Shown here: piece by piece, positions 20,104-28,807 of the stretch | How positions within the stretch are numbered: position 1 is the stretch's first letter | How the letters are laid out: each line of letters opens with the position of its first letter | Assembly (NCBI RefSeq): GCF_012272815.1 | Contig: NZ_JAAWWL010000002.1 | Coordinates: 836,280 to 900,279, forward strand | Source of the DNA: Croceivirga thetidis | GTDB taxonomy: Bacteria > Bacteroidota > Bacteroidia > Flavobacteriales > Flavobacteriaceae | Direction of reading: 5' to 3' | DNA length: 64,000 nucleotides | Position numbers and translations under genes: made by a program | Notes under the pieces: generated by a model | What the model was told of the DNA's origin: nothing | The model's database searches: none | Seen by the model: the letters and a program-made list of their open reading frames with translations, nothing else

Positions 20104-21150
20104 GTGAATATAGACCATAAATACATGCTTCGTGCAATTGAATTGGGCAAAAAAGCGATAAGTTTTGCGGCCCCAAATCCCATGGTTGGTTGTGTGATAG
20201 TTCACAATGACAGAATAATTGGAGAAGGTTTCACCAGTGCTTATGGTGGGCCGCACGCAGAAGTCAATGCCATTAACTCTGTTAATGATAAATCAATTTT
20301 AGAAAAAGCCACGCTGTATGTGACTTTGGAACCTTGTTCGCATTTTGGTAAAACACCACCTTGTGCAAATCTCATTGCAAAACACAAAATACCTAAGGTA
20401 GTAATTGGATTAGTAGACCCAAACACAAAAGTATCTGGCGCTGGGATTAAAAAACTCCGAGATTCAGGCAGTGTAGTGGTTGTTGGTGTATTGGAAGATG
20501 AGTGTCGTGAACATCACAAGCGCTTTTTGACGTTTCAAGAAAAAAAGAGACCATATGTAATCTTAAAATGGGCAGAATCACAAGACGGATTTATCGCTCC
20601 AGATAAAATAAAACGTGACGAAGCGCCCCAACCCTACTGGATTACCAATTCCATATCCAGGCAACTGGTACACAAATGGAGAAGTGAGGAAATGGCCATT
20701 CTCGTTGGAACGAATACTGTTTTCGCCGATAATCCAAAATTGAATGTTCGAAGCTGGAAAGGTCGTTCCTCCATTCGAGTGGTTTTGGATAGGGAACTTA
20801 AAATTCCAATTGAATTTTTTATATATGATGGTTCTGTAAAAACAATTGTCGTAACAGAATCAAAATCGCATTTCTCAAAGGAAAATACAATCTTCGAGTT
20901 CGCAGAATTTGGTGCGAATTTAGCTGCATCTATTTGTGAAATCTTATACAAACACAACATCAATAGTCTACTGGTTGAGGGAGGTCAACAAACTTTACAA
21001 ACCTTTATTAATGAAGATATTTGGGATGAGGCCTATATATTTAAAGGAGAAAATTCTTTTGAAGCTGGAATAGCTGCACCTACCGTTTCTGGTTGCATTG
21101 TGGCAAAACAAAAAATTCTGGAAGACGGTTTAACCTTACTTACAAAATGA
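20104..21150 (+). CDS. ribD: Bifunctional riboflavin deaminase-reductase RibD
   Basis: RibD deaminates and then reduces the pyrimidine intermediate of riboflavin synthesis. The 348-residue protein has an N-terminal deaminase domain with the zinc motifs HAEVNAI and LEPCSHFGKTPPC and a C-terminal reductase domain with the DGFIA and LLVEGGQQTLQ segments. I use the GTG at 20104 as start, because MNIDHKYM matches the family N-terminus and the -7 box ends 4 bases upstream; the frame also opens at 20020, inside prmC. Confidence 0.92.
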   Translation: MNIDHKYMLRAIELGKKAISFAAPNPMVGCVIVHNDRIIGEGFTSAYGGPHAEVNAINSVNDKSILEKATLYVTLEPCSHFGKTPPCANLIAKHKIPKVVIGLVDPNTKVSGAGIKKLRDSGSVVVVGVLEDECREHHKRFLTFQEKKRPYVILKWAESQDGFIAPDKIKRDEAPQPYWITNSISRQLVHKWRSEEMAILVGTNTVFADNPKLNVRSWKGRSSIRVVLDRELKIPIEFFIYDGSVKTIVVTESKSHFSKENTIFEFAEFGANLAASICEILYKHNINSLLVEGGQQTLQTFINEDIWDEAYIFKGENSFEAGIAAPTVSGCIVAKQKILEDGLTLLTK

Positions 21151-21749
21151 TAAAAAACATCATCTTTGATTTTGGGGATGTATTCATCAATCTTGATAAA
21201 CCGGCCACTTTTCGCGAGATGCAGAAGTTTGGATTAACTGCTGTGACTCCTGAGTTGGACATACTTTGCAAGAATTATGAAAAGGGGCTCATTAGTTCAA
21301 CATCGTTCTTGAATGAAACGTCGGCAATGTTCCCTCAAGCTTCAAAACAAGAATTGACAAATGCTTGGAACGCCATTCTTTTAGATTTTCCAAGTCATCG
21401 ATTGGACTTTATTGAAAGTATAGCAGCACAAGAACCCTACAGGCTATTTCTATTGAGTAACACCAATGAACTACATATAGATTTTGTGCGAAAAAAAATG
21501 GGAGAAGAAGATTTTACTCGTTTTAAAAACCTCTTTGAAAAATTCTATTTATCACATGAAATTCACATGCGAAAACCTGATAGGGAAATTTTTGATTTTG
21601 TGCTGGACGAAAATGAATTGAATCCGGTTGAAACCTTATTGGTCGATGATACAGTGGAAAATATTGAAACGGCTTTACGTTTAAAAATTAATTGCTGGCA
21701 TATAAAAGTGGGCAAGGAAGATGTTGTTCAACTAAAAGAACATTTATAA
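21147..21749 (+). CDS. HAD-family phosphatase
   Basis: The 200-residue protein has haloacid-dehalogenase motif I (IFDFGDVFIN), motif II in LLSNTNE and motif III/IV in KPDREIF...LLVDDTVEN, with a helical cap domain between. This is the subfamily that includes small phosphosugar and nucleotide phosphatases; substrate cannot be predicted. Its ATG overlaps the ribD stop (ATGA), which suggests co-expression and, as a hypothesis, a role as the phosphatase for the RibD product. Confidence 0.85.
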   Translation: MIKNIIFDFGDVFINLDKPATFREMQKFGLTAVTPELDILCKNYEKGLISSTSFLNETSAMFPQASKQELTNAWNAILLDFPSHRLDFIESIAAQEPYRLFLLSNTNELHIDFVRKKMGEEDFTRFKNLFEKFYLSHEIHMRKPDREIFDFVLDENELNPVETLLVDDTVENIETALRLKINCWHIKVGKEDVVQLKEHL

Positions 21750-22612
21750 TGTTGGATCTAATACTGAGCGTATTATGCTCCAGTCTCATTTTTGTGGTAT
21801 TCAAATTATTCGACACCTACAAAGTACAGACATTGTTTGCCATAGTAACCAATTACGTGGTTGCTTGTGTCTCTGGAATCGTATATAATCCAAATCCATA
21901 CAACATATCTGAGCTACCTTCAGAAAAATGGTTTTATGGTACTGTTGGCCTTGGGATATTATTCATTGTCATTTTTAATGTGATGGCGAAATCATCACAA
22001 ATCAATGGTGTGGGCGTTACCTCGGTAGCAACAAAAATGTCGTTTGTTATACCAGTCATTTTCGCAGTTTTCTATTACAAAGACGTTTTGAACACATGGC
22101 AAATCATCGGGGTATTATTAGCTATAGGGGCGGTTTACCTTACTTCATTAAAAAAACAAGGACTTCAATTGAAAAACGGTGCCCTTTGGTTACCTTTTGT
22201 GGTTTTCTTGGGTTCCGGAATTATCGACACGGCCATTAAGTTTTTTCAAGAAGACTATCTGACAGATAGTGAGTTTGCAGTCTTTTCTTCTACGGTTTTC
22301 GGTTCTGCTGCAATGACCGGCTTTATTTACATTGGCGTAAATAGCTTCAAAAAACCTTTAAAACTAAATTTTAGAAATATTCTTGGTGGTATAGCATTAG
22401 GCATACCAAACTACTTTTCTATTTTCTTTTTACTTCGTGCTTTGAACAGTGAGAATTTGAACACTACTTCCGTTTTTACCATAAATAATGTTGCCATTGT
22501 GCTATTCTCCACACTCCTCGGAATTTTATTATTCAAAGAGAAATTAATCCTTAATAATTGGCTTGGAGTCCTGTTATCCGTTTTAAGTATTTTAATGGTA
22601 GCACTATTATAA
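21749..22612 (+). CDS. EamA-family membrane transporter
   Basis: A 287-residue protein of mostly hydrophobic helices, about ten transmembrane segments, with the two-repeat layout of EamA/DMT permeases. Motifs such as SVATKMSFVIPVIFAVFYYK and an internal second repeat support the family. The transported compound is unknown. It overlaps the HAD gene stop by one base (TAATG), continuing the ribD-HAD-EamA series. Confidence 0.85.
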   Translation: MLDLILSVLCSSLIFVVFKLFDTYKVQTLFAIVTNYVVACVSGIVYNPNPYNISELPSEKWFYGTVGLGILFIVIFNVMAKSSQINGVGVTSVATKMSFVIPVIFAVFYYKDVLNTWQIIGVLLAIGAVYLTSLKKQGLQLKNGALWLPFVVFLGSGIIDTAIKFFQEDYLTDSEFAVFSSTVFGSAAMTGFIYIGVNSFKKPLKLNFRNILGGIALGIPNYFSIFFLLRALNSENLNTTSVFTINNVAIVLFSTLLGILLFKEKLILNNWLGVLLSVLSILMVALL

Positions 22613-22618
22613 ACTTTC

Positions 22619-23218
22619 ATGAGTACCTATAAGACATTAGCAAGAGCATCTTCTGAAATTCTTTTCAAAGAAAGGAAGAGCAAATTTTACGGGTACGCCT
22701 TTCCTGTATTGGAAGAAGTTCAAATAAAAAAGCAACTTGAATCACTCCAAAAAATACACTCAAATGCCAATCACGTTTGCTATGCTTGGCAATTGGGAGT
22801 CCAATCAACTAATTACAGGGCAAATGATGATGGTGAACCTAATAATTCTGCTGGCAAACCAATTCTGGGTCAAATACAGTCTTTCCAACTTACCAATGTA
22901 CTTGTGGCCGTTGTAAGATATTTTGGTGGAACAAAATTGGGTGTAGGCGGTTTAATTCAGGCCTATAAAGAAACAGCTAAATTGACTTTAGAGAATTCTG
23001 CAATAATTGAAAAAGAGTTAATGGCAATTCTAGAACTGAGGTTTGGTTATGAAAACATGAACATTGTAATGGGCGCTTTGAAAAGGTTCGATTGTAAAAT
23101 TAACGCCCAACAAATGGAAATAGATTGCAAGATGAGAATTGAAATGCCGGCAAAATTAAAATCAGACTTTTTGAACACCTTGAAAAAAAACCACAAAATT
23201 TCGGTTTCAACGACCTAA
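22619..23218 (+). CDS. YigZ/IMPACT family protein
   Basis: The 199-residue protein has the UPF0029/IMPACT domain in its first 110 residues with the signature NDDGEPNNSAGKPIL and a VVRYFGGTKLGVGGL segment, and a smaller C-terminal domain typical of bacterial YigZ. Members are conserved but functionally uncertain; eukaryotic IMPACT influences translation control. It follows the EamA gene by 6 bases and overlaps the convergent thioesterase gene by 4. Confidence 0.9.
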   Translation: MSTYKTLARASSEILFKERKSKFYGYAFPVLEEVQIKKQLESLQKIHSNANHVCYAWQLGVQSTNYRANDDGEPNNSAGKPILGQIQSFQLTNVLVAVVRYFGGTKLGVGGLIQAYKETAKLTLENSAIIEKELMAILELRFGYENMNIVMGALKRFDCKINAQQMEIDCKMRIEMPAKLKSDFLNTLKKNHKISVSTT

Positions 23219-23628
23219 GAATCCTTTAATTTTTCGAGTATATAATCCGGACACCTTGTTGGCCTATTTCTTGCCTTATTCATGAAAGCCAAAACCGTAT
23301 TTGCTTCAACCAATAATTCCCTATTATTATTATAGATTTTGTAGTCAAATTCTATTTTTACGGAAGGCATTTTTTTTAGTTTAGTCTCAACGGTCAGGAG
23401 ATCATCATATTTTGCAGATTTCTTAAAATCAAGTTGTAAGGAAATTACTGGAAGAATAATTCCATTTTCCTCCATACTCTTGTAAGAAATTCCCAGAGTC
23501 CGCAGCCACTCTACTCTCCCCATCTCTAGATACTGTGCGTAATTGCCATGATAAACGATTCCCATCTGGTCGGTTTCAGCATATCTGACGCGGAAAGAAA
23601 AACTGTTAAAATCGTTAACTATTGACAA
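23215..23628 (-). CDS. Acyl-CoA thioesterase, hotdog fold (YbgC/FadM type)
   Basis: The 137-residue protein has the 4-hydroxybenzoyl-CoA thioesterase-type motif ETDQMGIVYHGNYAQYLE, with an aspartate in the catalytic position, and LDFKKSAKYDDLLTVET. These enzymes hydrolyse acyl-CoA or acyl-ACP thioesters. Stop codon overlaps yigZ. It is divergent from dnaA across 195 bases. Substrate range cannot be inferred. Confidence 0.88.
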   Translation of the reverse strand: MSIVNDFNSFSFRVRYAETDQMGIVYHGNYAQYLEMGRVEWLRTLGISYKSMEENGIILPVISLQLDFKKSAKYDDLLTVETKLKKMPSVKIEFDYKIYNNNRELLVEANTVLAFMNKARNRPTRCPDYILEKLKDS

Positions 23629-23723
23629 AAAAGTATATCTTTAGAGGATTCAAAACTTGAAGCGGGAACATGCAAAAAAAAAAGTAAAAATTCAACTGAC
23701 TCGTAATTTTTTTTTTAGCTTTT

Positions 23724-23759
23724 TTGTTCACATATTTGCTCCCATCTCAAAGTTGAGAT
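23724..23759. promoter_or_regulatory. Candidate regulatory sites upstream of dnaA
   Basis: Two elements lie 64-100 bases before the dnaA ATG: TTGTTCACA (23724-23732), a DnaA-box-like 9-mer with one mismatch to TTWTNCACA, and a perfect inverted repeat ATCTCAA-AG-TTGAGAT (23744-23759). Either could bind a regulator; the first would fit DnaA autoregulation. There is no cluster of boxes that would mark a replication origin. Confidence 0.3.
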
Positions 23760-23823
23760 ATCCTCAAAAATAATAAAGAAAGAGAGCCGAAATTTCTAAC
23801 CAACAAGCAAAGAATAAACTTTT

Positions 23824-25248
23824 ATGAGTGTCACTGCTGATTCCGTATGGAAAAATTGTTTGTCTTTTATTCAAGACAATATTCAACCGCAGGCATTCAA
23901 AACTTGGTTTTTGCCAATTAAGCCCGTTCGATTAACAGAAAATGCCCTTAGCATTGAGGTGCCAAGTAAATTTTTCTACGAATGGTTGGAAGAACATTAT
24001 GTTAAGTTACTTAAAGTGGCTTTGACAAAAGAGTTGGGCGAAAATGCGAAATTGATTTACATCATCAAGATGGAAAACAAGTATGGCAATTCAGAATCAA
24101 TCACAGAAAAAATTCCTAGCTCCAATCGTTCGGCAATGGCACCGCAGGAATTAGACGTGCCGGTTACTTCCAAAGACCCGGAATTAAAGAACCCTTTTGT
24201 TATACCTGGAATACGAAATATTAAGATTGAATCGCAACTCAATCCAAATTACAATTTTGAAAACTTTCTAGAAGGGGACTCTAATAGACTAGCACGTTCA
24301 GCAGGTATGGCAGTAGCTAATAAGCCTGGTGGAACTTCATTTAACCCTCTACTGGTTTATGGAGGTGTTGGCTTGGGAAAAACCCATTTGGCACATGCCA
24401 TTGGAGTTGAAATTAAAGATAAATACCCTGAAAAAACGGTGCTTTATATATCTGCTGAGAAATTTACACAACAGTATATAGAATCCGTAAAGAAAAATAC
24501 AAGAAACGATTTTATTCATTTCTATCAGTTAATTGATGTTTTGATTATTGACGATGTCCAATTTCTGTCAGGAAAATCTGGAACACAAGATGTGTTTTTC
24601 CATATATTCAATCATCTGCATCAAAATGGCAAACAAGTAATTCTTACCTCTGATAAAGCGCCCGTAGACATGCAAGATATTGAGCAACGACTCTTATCCC
24701 GTTTCAAATGGGGCTTATCCGCAGAATTACAGGTGCCGAATTATGAAACACGTGTTTCGATTCTTAAAAACAAGCTGTATCGTGATGGTGTAGAAATGCC
24801 AGACGCAATCGTTGACCATGTAGCTAAAAACATCAAGACCAATATTCGCGAACTTGAAGGTGCCATTATTTCTTTAATTGCACAGTCTTCTTTTAATAAG
24901 AGAGAAGTTACTTTGGAACTAGCAGAGAGTATTGTTGAAAAATTCGTTAAGAATACCAAGCGTGAAGTATCTATTGACTACATTCAAAAAGTAGTTTCGG
25001 ATTACTTCGATATGGATGTTGCAACATTACAATCCAAAACAAGGAAAAGGCATATCGTTCAAGCCCGACAATTAGCGATGTTCTTCTCGAAAAAATATAC
25101 CAAAGCCTCATTGGCAAGTATTGGCTCTCAAATTGGTAAGAGAGACCATGCCACCGTTTTACATGCTTGTAAAACCGTTGACAATCTTGCAGAGACCGAT
25201 AAGCAGTTCAGAAAATACATTGAGGACCTGAACAAAAAATTCACCTGA
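23824..25248 (+). CDS. dnaA: Chromosomal replication initiator DnaA
   Basis: DnaA binds origin boxes and opens the duplex for replication. The 474-residue protein has the N-terminal DnaB-contact domain, a linker, an AAA+ core with Walker A GGVGLGKT (residues 180-187) and Walker B VLIIDDVQF, and a C-terminal domain IV with the box-binding signature KRDHATVLHACKTV. Length is typical. A 195-base intergenic region upstream contains possible operators; the downstream phosphatase gene is 10 bases away. Confidence 0.97.
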   Translation: MSVTADSVWKNCLSFIQDNIQPQAFKTWFLPIKPVRLTENALSIEVPSKFFYEWLEEHYVKLLKVALTKELGENAKLIYIIKMENKYGNSESITEKIPSSNRSAMAPQELDVPVTSKDPELKNPFVIPGIRNIKIESQLNPNYNFENFLEGDSNRLARSAGMAVANKPGGTSFNPLLVYGGVGLGKTHLAHAIGVEIKDKYPEKTVLYISAEKFTQQYIESVKKNTRNDFIHFYQLIDVLIIDDVQFLSGKSGTQDVFFHIFNHLHQNGKQVILTSDKAPVDMQDIEQRLLSRFKWGLSAELQVPNYETRVSILKNKLYRDGVEMPDAIVDHVAKNIKTNIRELEGAIISLIAQSSFNKREVTLELAESIVEKFVKNTKREVSIDYIQKVVSDYFDMDVATLQSKTRKRHIVQARQLAMFFSKKYTKASLASIGSQIGKRDHATVLHACKTVDNLAETDKQFRKYIEDLNKKFT

Positions 25249-25258
25249 TTTTTAAAAA

Positions 25259-25720
25259 ATGACCAAAGTATTAATGGTGTGCCTTGGTAATATTTGTAGG
25301 TCTCCATTGGCTGAGGGTATTTTAAAATCAATGGTTGACCTTAAAAACATTGCCGTTGATTCGGCTGGTACAGGGGGTTATCATGTTGGTTCTTTACCAG
25401 ACCCTCGTTCAATTGAAGTTGCTCGAAAGAATGGGTTGGATATCACCGACCAGAGAGCAAGGAAATTTAAGCCAAAAGATTTTGAAGATTTTGATTTAAT
25501 CTACGCCATGGATGAGAGCAACTATCTTAACATCATTGCACTTGCCAATAACGAGTCAGAAAAACTGAAAGTAAAACTACTTCTAAAAGAAGTAGATTTG
25601 GGAATACACGAAGTACCGGACCCCTATTACGGTGGTCCAAACGGTTTCGATGCTGTTTTTGAGATGATTCATGAGGCTTGCCAAGCTGTTTCATCCAACT
25701 TAGTTGATAATGGGAGATAA
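25259..25720 (+). CDS. Low-molecular-weight protein tyrosine phosphatase
   Basis: The 153-residue enzyme has the P-loop VCLGNICRSP at its N-terminus, containing the catalytic Cys and Arg of the CX5R(S) motif, and the acid loop VPDPYYGG with the general-acid Asp. It dephosphorylates tyrosine residues; in bacteria such enzymes often control polysaccharide export kinases. No kinase or capsule gene is next to it. It overlaps the following gene by 11 bases. Confidence 0.93.
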   Translation: MTKVLMVCLGNICRSPLAEGILKSMVDLKNIAVDSAGTGGYHVGSLPDPRSIEVARKNGLDITDQRARKFKPKDFEDFDLIYAMDESNYLNIIALANNESEKLKVKLLLKEVDLGIHEVPDPYYGGPNGFDAVFEMIHEACQAVSSNLVDNGR

Positions 25721-26438
25721 CAAACCGAATTTGATAATTGGGAACTTATACTTGATTCCCACTACATTGGGAGACAGTGCCCCATTAGAGGTTTTGCCGT
25801 ATTCCGTCAAGCAAAAAATTGAATCAATACAACATTTTATTGCTGAAAACGAAAAAACAGCGCGTCGTTTTATAAAAAAAATAAGTCCTAGCAAATCGCA
25901 GCCAGATTTACATTTTGAGCATTTAAATAAGTTTACCGACCCTGCCGAAATACCTGGCTTTCTTGATCCTTGTATCCATGGTTTGGACGTTGGCCTACTT
26001 TCTGAAGCAGGTTGTCCGGGTATTGCAGACCCAGGAGCAGATGTGGTGCGAATTGCACATGAGAAGAAAATCCAGGTTGTTCCATTAGTTGGTCCATCCT
26101 CTATTTTATTAGCTCTTATGTCTAGTGGAATGAATGGACAAAGTTTTGCATTTAATGGGTATTTGCCCATTGATGCTGCGGAAAGGACCAAAATGATTAA
26201 AACATTTGAACGAAATTCAAGAGAATTTGGGCAAACGCAAATTTTTATTGAAACCCCTTATCGCAATGACAAATTAATAGTTGAGCTCTTGAAGCGATTG
26301 CAACCTGAAACACGACTTTGTATTGCTGTTGATATCACATTGGAAAGTGAGTATATAGCTACCAAGACCGTAAGGGAGTGGAATAAGATTCAGTTAGAAT
26401 TGAATAAAAGACCGGCAATTTTTATAATACAAGCCTAG
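25710..26438 (+). CDS. RsmI-like SAM-dependent methyltransferase
   Basis: The 242-residue protein belongs to the tetrapyrrole-methylase-fold family that includes RsmI, which 2'-O-methylates C1402 of 16S rRNA. It has the SAM-binding GLLSEAGCPGIADPG and the conserved VPLVGPSSILLALMSSG. It is shorter than classical RsmI (about 280), and its N-terminus differs from the usual GTLYVVATPIGN. I read it as a distinct RsmI-like branch whose target I cannot state. Start ATG at 25710. Confidence 0.78.
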   Translation: MGDNKPNLIIGNLYLIPTTLGDSAPLEVLPYSVKQKIESIQHFIAENEKTARRFIKKISPSKSQPDLHFEHLNKFTDPAEIPGFLDPCIHGLDVGLLSEAGCPGIADPGADVVRIAHEKKIQVVPLVGPSSILLALMSSGMNGQSFAFNGYLPIDAAERTKMIKTFERNSREFGQTQIFIETPYRNDKLIVELLKRLQPETRLCIAVDITLESEYIATKTVREWNKIQLELNKRPAIFIIQA

Positions 26439-26449
26439 CCTGTTTTCCT

Positions 26450-27088
26450 TTAAAATTTTGGATTGTGTTTTTGTGCGACTGACGAGATATCAAAGCCACC
26501 GAATTTCTTCATGTAGTACCCAACAGAACTGCCAAATACATCTGATGTGTCTTCCCGGCCGTATGAGCGAAGGTATTTCTTAACATTGCCCGCGCCAGCT
26601 AAATGGGCAGAAGCGATTATACCAGATTCAGTAATTTCAGTGCCATTAATTATCTTACCAGAGAATATTTTAATGTAGCGCCTCAATATCCATTTATTCC
26701 GAGCAACATTAAGCTTGAAAGCTTTTTCTTGTTGCTCAGGACTTTGAAGAAAGTTATCGGCGTCTGAAATGCCGAGCATTTTCAAAGTACTTTTCCCAAA
26801 TTGATATTTACCCAAATAACCCAGCTTGTTTATGGTATCATATCTGCCTTGGGACTCTTTGAAACCCAATTCTTCTTTAAAACCTATAAACTCCTCACCA
26901 AGAAAAACAAGATTATCTGAAATCTCCTCTAAAGCAACTTCTTCAGATACGACTAGTGTTGGTCTATCCAAATCAGTTTTGAGAATTTCAGGAACCTCAA
27001 CATTATTTGAAAGAAAACCCATTGGACCAAAACTGGTCAATACGAATATGGTTGTTATGGGCAGTAAAGTACTAATCCATTTTTTCAT
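26450..27088 (-). CDS. Exported lysozyme-like transglycosylase protein
   Basis: The 212-residue protein has an N-terminal signal or anchor (residues 1-25), a low-complexity stretch, then a lysozyme/transglycosylase-like domain with FKESQGRYDTINKLGYLGKY, where Glu-Ser resembles the catalytic Glu-Ser pair, plus GKYQFG and ESGIIASAHLAG. It should cut glycan strands of peptidoglycan in the periplasm. It lies downstream of dapF-GNAT-mltG on the same strand but has its own promoter at 27136-27143. Confidence 0.75.
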   Translation of the reverse strand: MKKWISTLLPITTIFVLTSFGPMGFLSNNVEVPEILKTDLDRPTLVVSEEVALEEISDNLVFLGEEFIGFKEELGFKESQGRYDTINKLGYLGKYQFGKSTLKMLGISDADNFLQSPEQQEKAFKLNVARNKWILRRYIKIFSGKIINGTEITESGIIASAHLAGAGNVKKYLRSYGREDTSDVFGSSVGYYMKKFGGFDISSVAQKHNPKF

Positions 27089-27102
27089 ATAGTTGAACTT
27101 TA

Positions 27103-27143
27103 GAGCCTAAAAACCAGGCTCGAAATTTCAGTCGGCAAATATA
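27103..27143 (-). promoter_or_regulatory. Promoter and leader hairpin of the transglycosylase gene
   Basis: Exact -7 box TATATTTG on the minus strand at 27136-27143. Within the implied leader of about 43 bases a 6-bp stem, GAGCCT/AGGCTC (27103-27108 with 27116-27121, loop 7), precedes the start codon. No T tract follows, so a terminator is unlikely; it may affect mRNA stability. Confidence 0.45.
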
Positions 27144-27239
27144 CGGGGGAATGTTCTCTGTGGTTTTCTAAATGTCTTAAGAAACTCCTAAATCATACCT
27201 AAAATACGTTAATCGGTACGATTTATCCGACAAAAACAC

Positions 27240-28286
27240 CTATCGGTTGATATTTTGTTGATTTAACCATCGGATGTATTGTTGCTTATTTCGGTTGTGT
27301 TGTTGGCCTGTTTTTGCGAACTTATGGTAACCGAAATTCTCCACATTGGCAACGAAATACAAATAGTCATGGTCCTCTGCGTTAAGTACGGCATCAATAG
27401 ATGAAATATCAGGCATACATATTGGTCCGGGGGGAACTCCTGTATTTCTATACGTGTTATAAGGTGATTCAATTTCCAAATCCCGATACAATACCCGTTT
27501 GATTATGGTATCGTAATTTCCGGTTTCTTTTTTTATCGCATAAATAACAGTCGGATCCGCTTGCAACATCATTCCCCTTTGTATTCTATTCAAGTATACA
27601 CCTGCCACCCTTGGGCGTTCATCAACTTTTACCGTTTCTTTTTGAACAATTGATGCTAAAGAAATCACTTCATTTCGGGTCATTTTCAAATCCTTGGCTT
27701 TACCATCACCAGAGCTTTCCCAAAATTTATTGTATTCATTAAACATTCGATCACGAAAATCAGTTCCAGAAGTATTCCAGAAAAATTCATAAGTGTTAGG
27801 CAAATACATTCCGAGAGCGGAATCATCATTGAATCCATTTTTAGAAAGGAAATCAGAATTTGTCATCGCCTCAACCAACTCCAACGAATCTGCCTCTATT
27901 TGAACTGAAATTCTTTGGGCCAAGCTTTTAAGGCTTTCTTGATTGTTAAAAGTTATTCGTACCGGTATATTTTGACTACGAAGTGTGTTGATAATTTGAT
28001 TATTGTTCATGTCCCTTTTTAGGGCATACTTTCCGGCCTTAATATTGTTTACATAACCTTTTCTTTGTGCGACTGCTTCAAAGGACCTCATGTCCTTAAT
28101 AAGAGGGGTAAGTTGGGTCTTAACGTTATCAAAATTTGCATCTGACGAAATATAAACAAATGCCTCAGTATTGTTAAAATTGGTATTAGGCGAGAAAATA
28201 GCATTGTATATGGAATAGGCCGCAAATCCACAGATGACCAAACCCAAAAGAACCGTTCCCCAGAGTACTTTTTTTAGATTACTCAC
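27240..28286 (-). CDS. mltG: Endolytic murein transglycosylase MltG
   Basis: MltG cleaves nascent glycan strands in the inner membrane's outer face and sets chain length. The 348-residue protein has one N-terminal membrane anchor (about 7-30), a LysM-like segment, and the YceG catalytic domain with IVQKETVKVDERPRVAGVY, containing the catalytic Glu, then LQADPTVIYA and PYNTYRNTGVPPGPI. Its start overlaps the upstream GNAT gene by 4 bases. Confidence 0.95.
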   Translation of the reverse strand: MSNLKKVLWGTVLLGLVICGFAAYSIYNAIFSPNTNFNNTEAFVYISSDANFDNVKTQLTPLIKDMRSFEAVAQRKGYVNNIKAGKYALKRDMNNNQIINTLRSQNIPVRITFNNQESLKSLAQRISVQIEADSLELVEAMTNSDFLSKNGFNDDSALGMYLPNTYEFFWNTSGTDFRDRMFNEYNKFWESSGDGKAKDLKMTRNEVISLASIVQKETVKVDERPRVAGVYLNRIQRGMMLQADPTVIYAIKKETGNYDTIIKRVLYRDLEIESPYNTYRNTGVPPGPICMPDISSIDAVLNAEDHDYLYFVANVENFGYHKFAKTGQQHNRNKQQYIRWLNQQNINR

Positions 28287-28807
28287 TTTTTGATTTTTTG
28301 ATATAAAATTTCATTTTTAAAACCAGAACCCGCTCTTATCCAGTCTTTCTTTGTACCAACCCTTGCAAAGCCTTCACTCTCAAATAAATGAATGCTTGCC
28401 TTGTTTTCTTCTAAGATATTAGCATAAACCTGATGAACATCTAAATGACCTAGAGCGAATTCACAAATTAGCCCTAAAGCTTCTTTACCAAAACCTTTGT
28501 TTCTATGCTCCTCGTCGGCGACGATAAGGCCTACCCCTACCCTCTTGTTGTTGGGATCAAAATCAAACAAGTCAATAAACCCAACTGATTCTCCGGTCTT
28601 TTTACAGATGCATAATCTTAATTGCTTAATCTCGTAAATATCAAGGTGGGCGTTCTTAAGATATTTTTTTAATGTTGATTTTGAATATGGTTTTTGGGTG
28701 CCACTGATTTCCCAGATTGCAGTATCATTCTCTATCTTATATAGGAAGTCAAGGTCAGCCGGTTCCAATGCCCTTAAAAAAATCTTTTGGCCATTTAAGT
28801 TTACCAT
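28283..28807 (-). CDS. GNAT acetyltransferase (RimJ/RimL-like)
   Basis: The 174-residue protein has the GNAT acetyl-CoA binding signature VADEEHRNKGFGKEAL and the RimJ-like start LRALEPADLDFLY, then ILEENKASIHLFESEGFARVG near the C-terminus. It transfers acetyl from acetyl-CoA to an amine; substrate unknown. It overlaps dapF by 7 bases upstream and mltG by 4 downstream, so the three are tightly coupled. Confidence 0.87.
   Translation of the reverse strand: MVNLNGQKIFLRALEPADLDFLYKIENDTAIWEISGTQKPYSKSTLKKYLKNAHLDIYEIKQLRLCICKKTGESVGFIDLFDFDPNNKRVGVGLIVADEEHRNKGFGKEALGLICEFALGHLDVHQVYANILEENKASIHLFESEGFARVGTKKDWIRAGSGFKNEILYQKIKK

Noticed and set aside
23629-23823. Replication origin next to dnaA
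   Set aside because: Only one DnaA-box-like 9-mer with a mismatch is present, no clustered boxes or AT-rich unwinding stretch. The change in gene direction near 20 kb is suggestive but gene orientation is mixed across the window.
25700-26191. Minus-strand ORF of 163 codons opposite the RsmI-like gene
   Set aside because: The sequence is low-complexity and lies wholly inside a well-supported gene.
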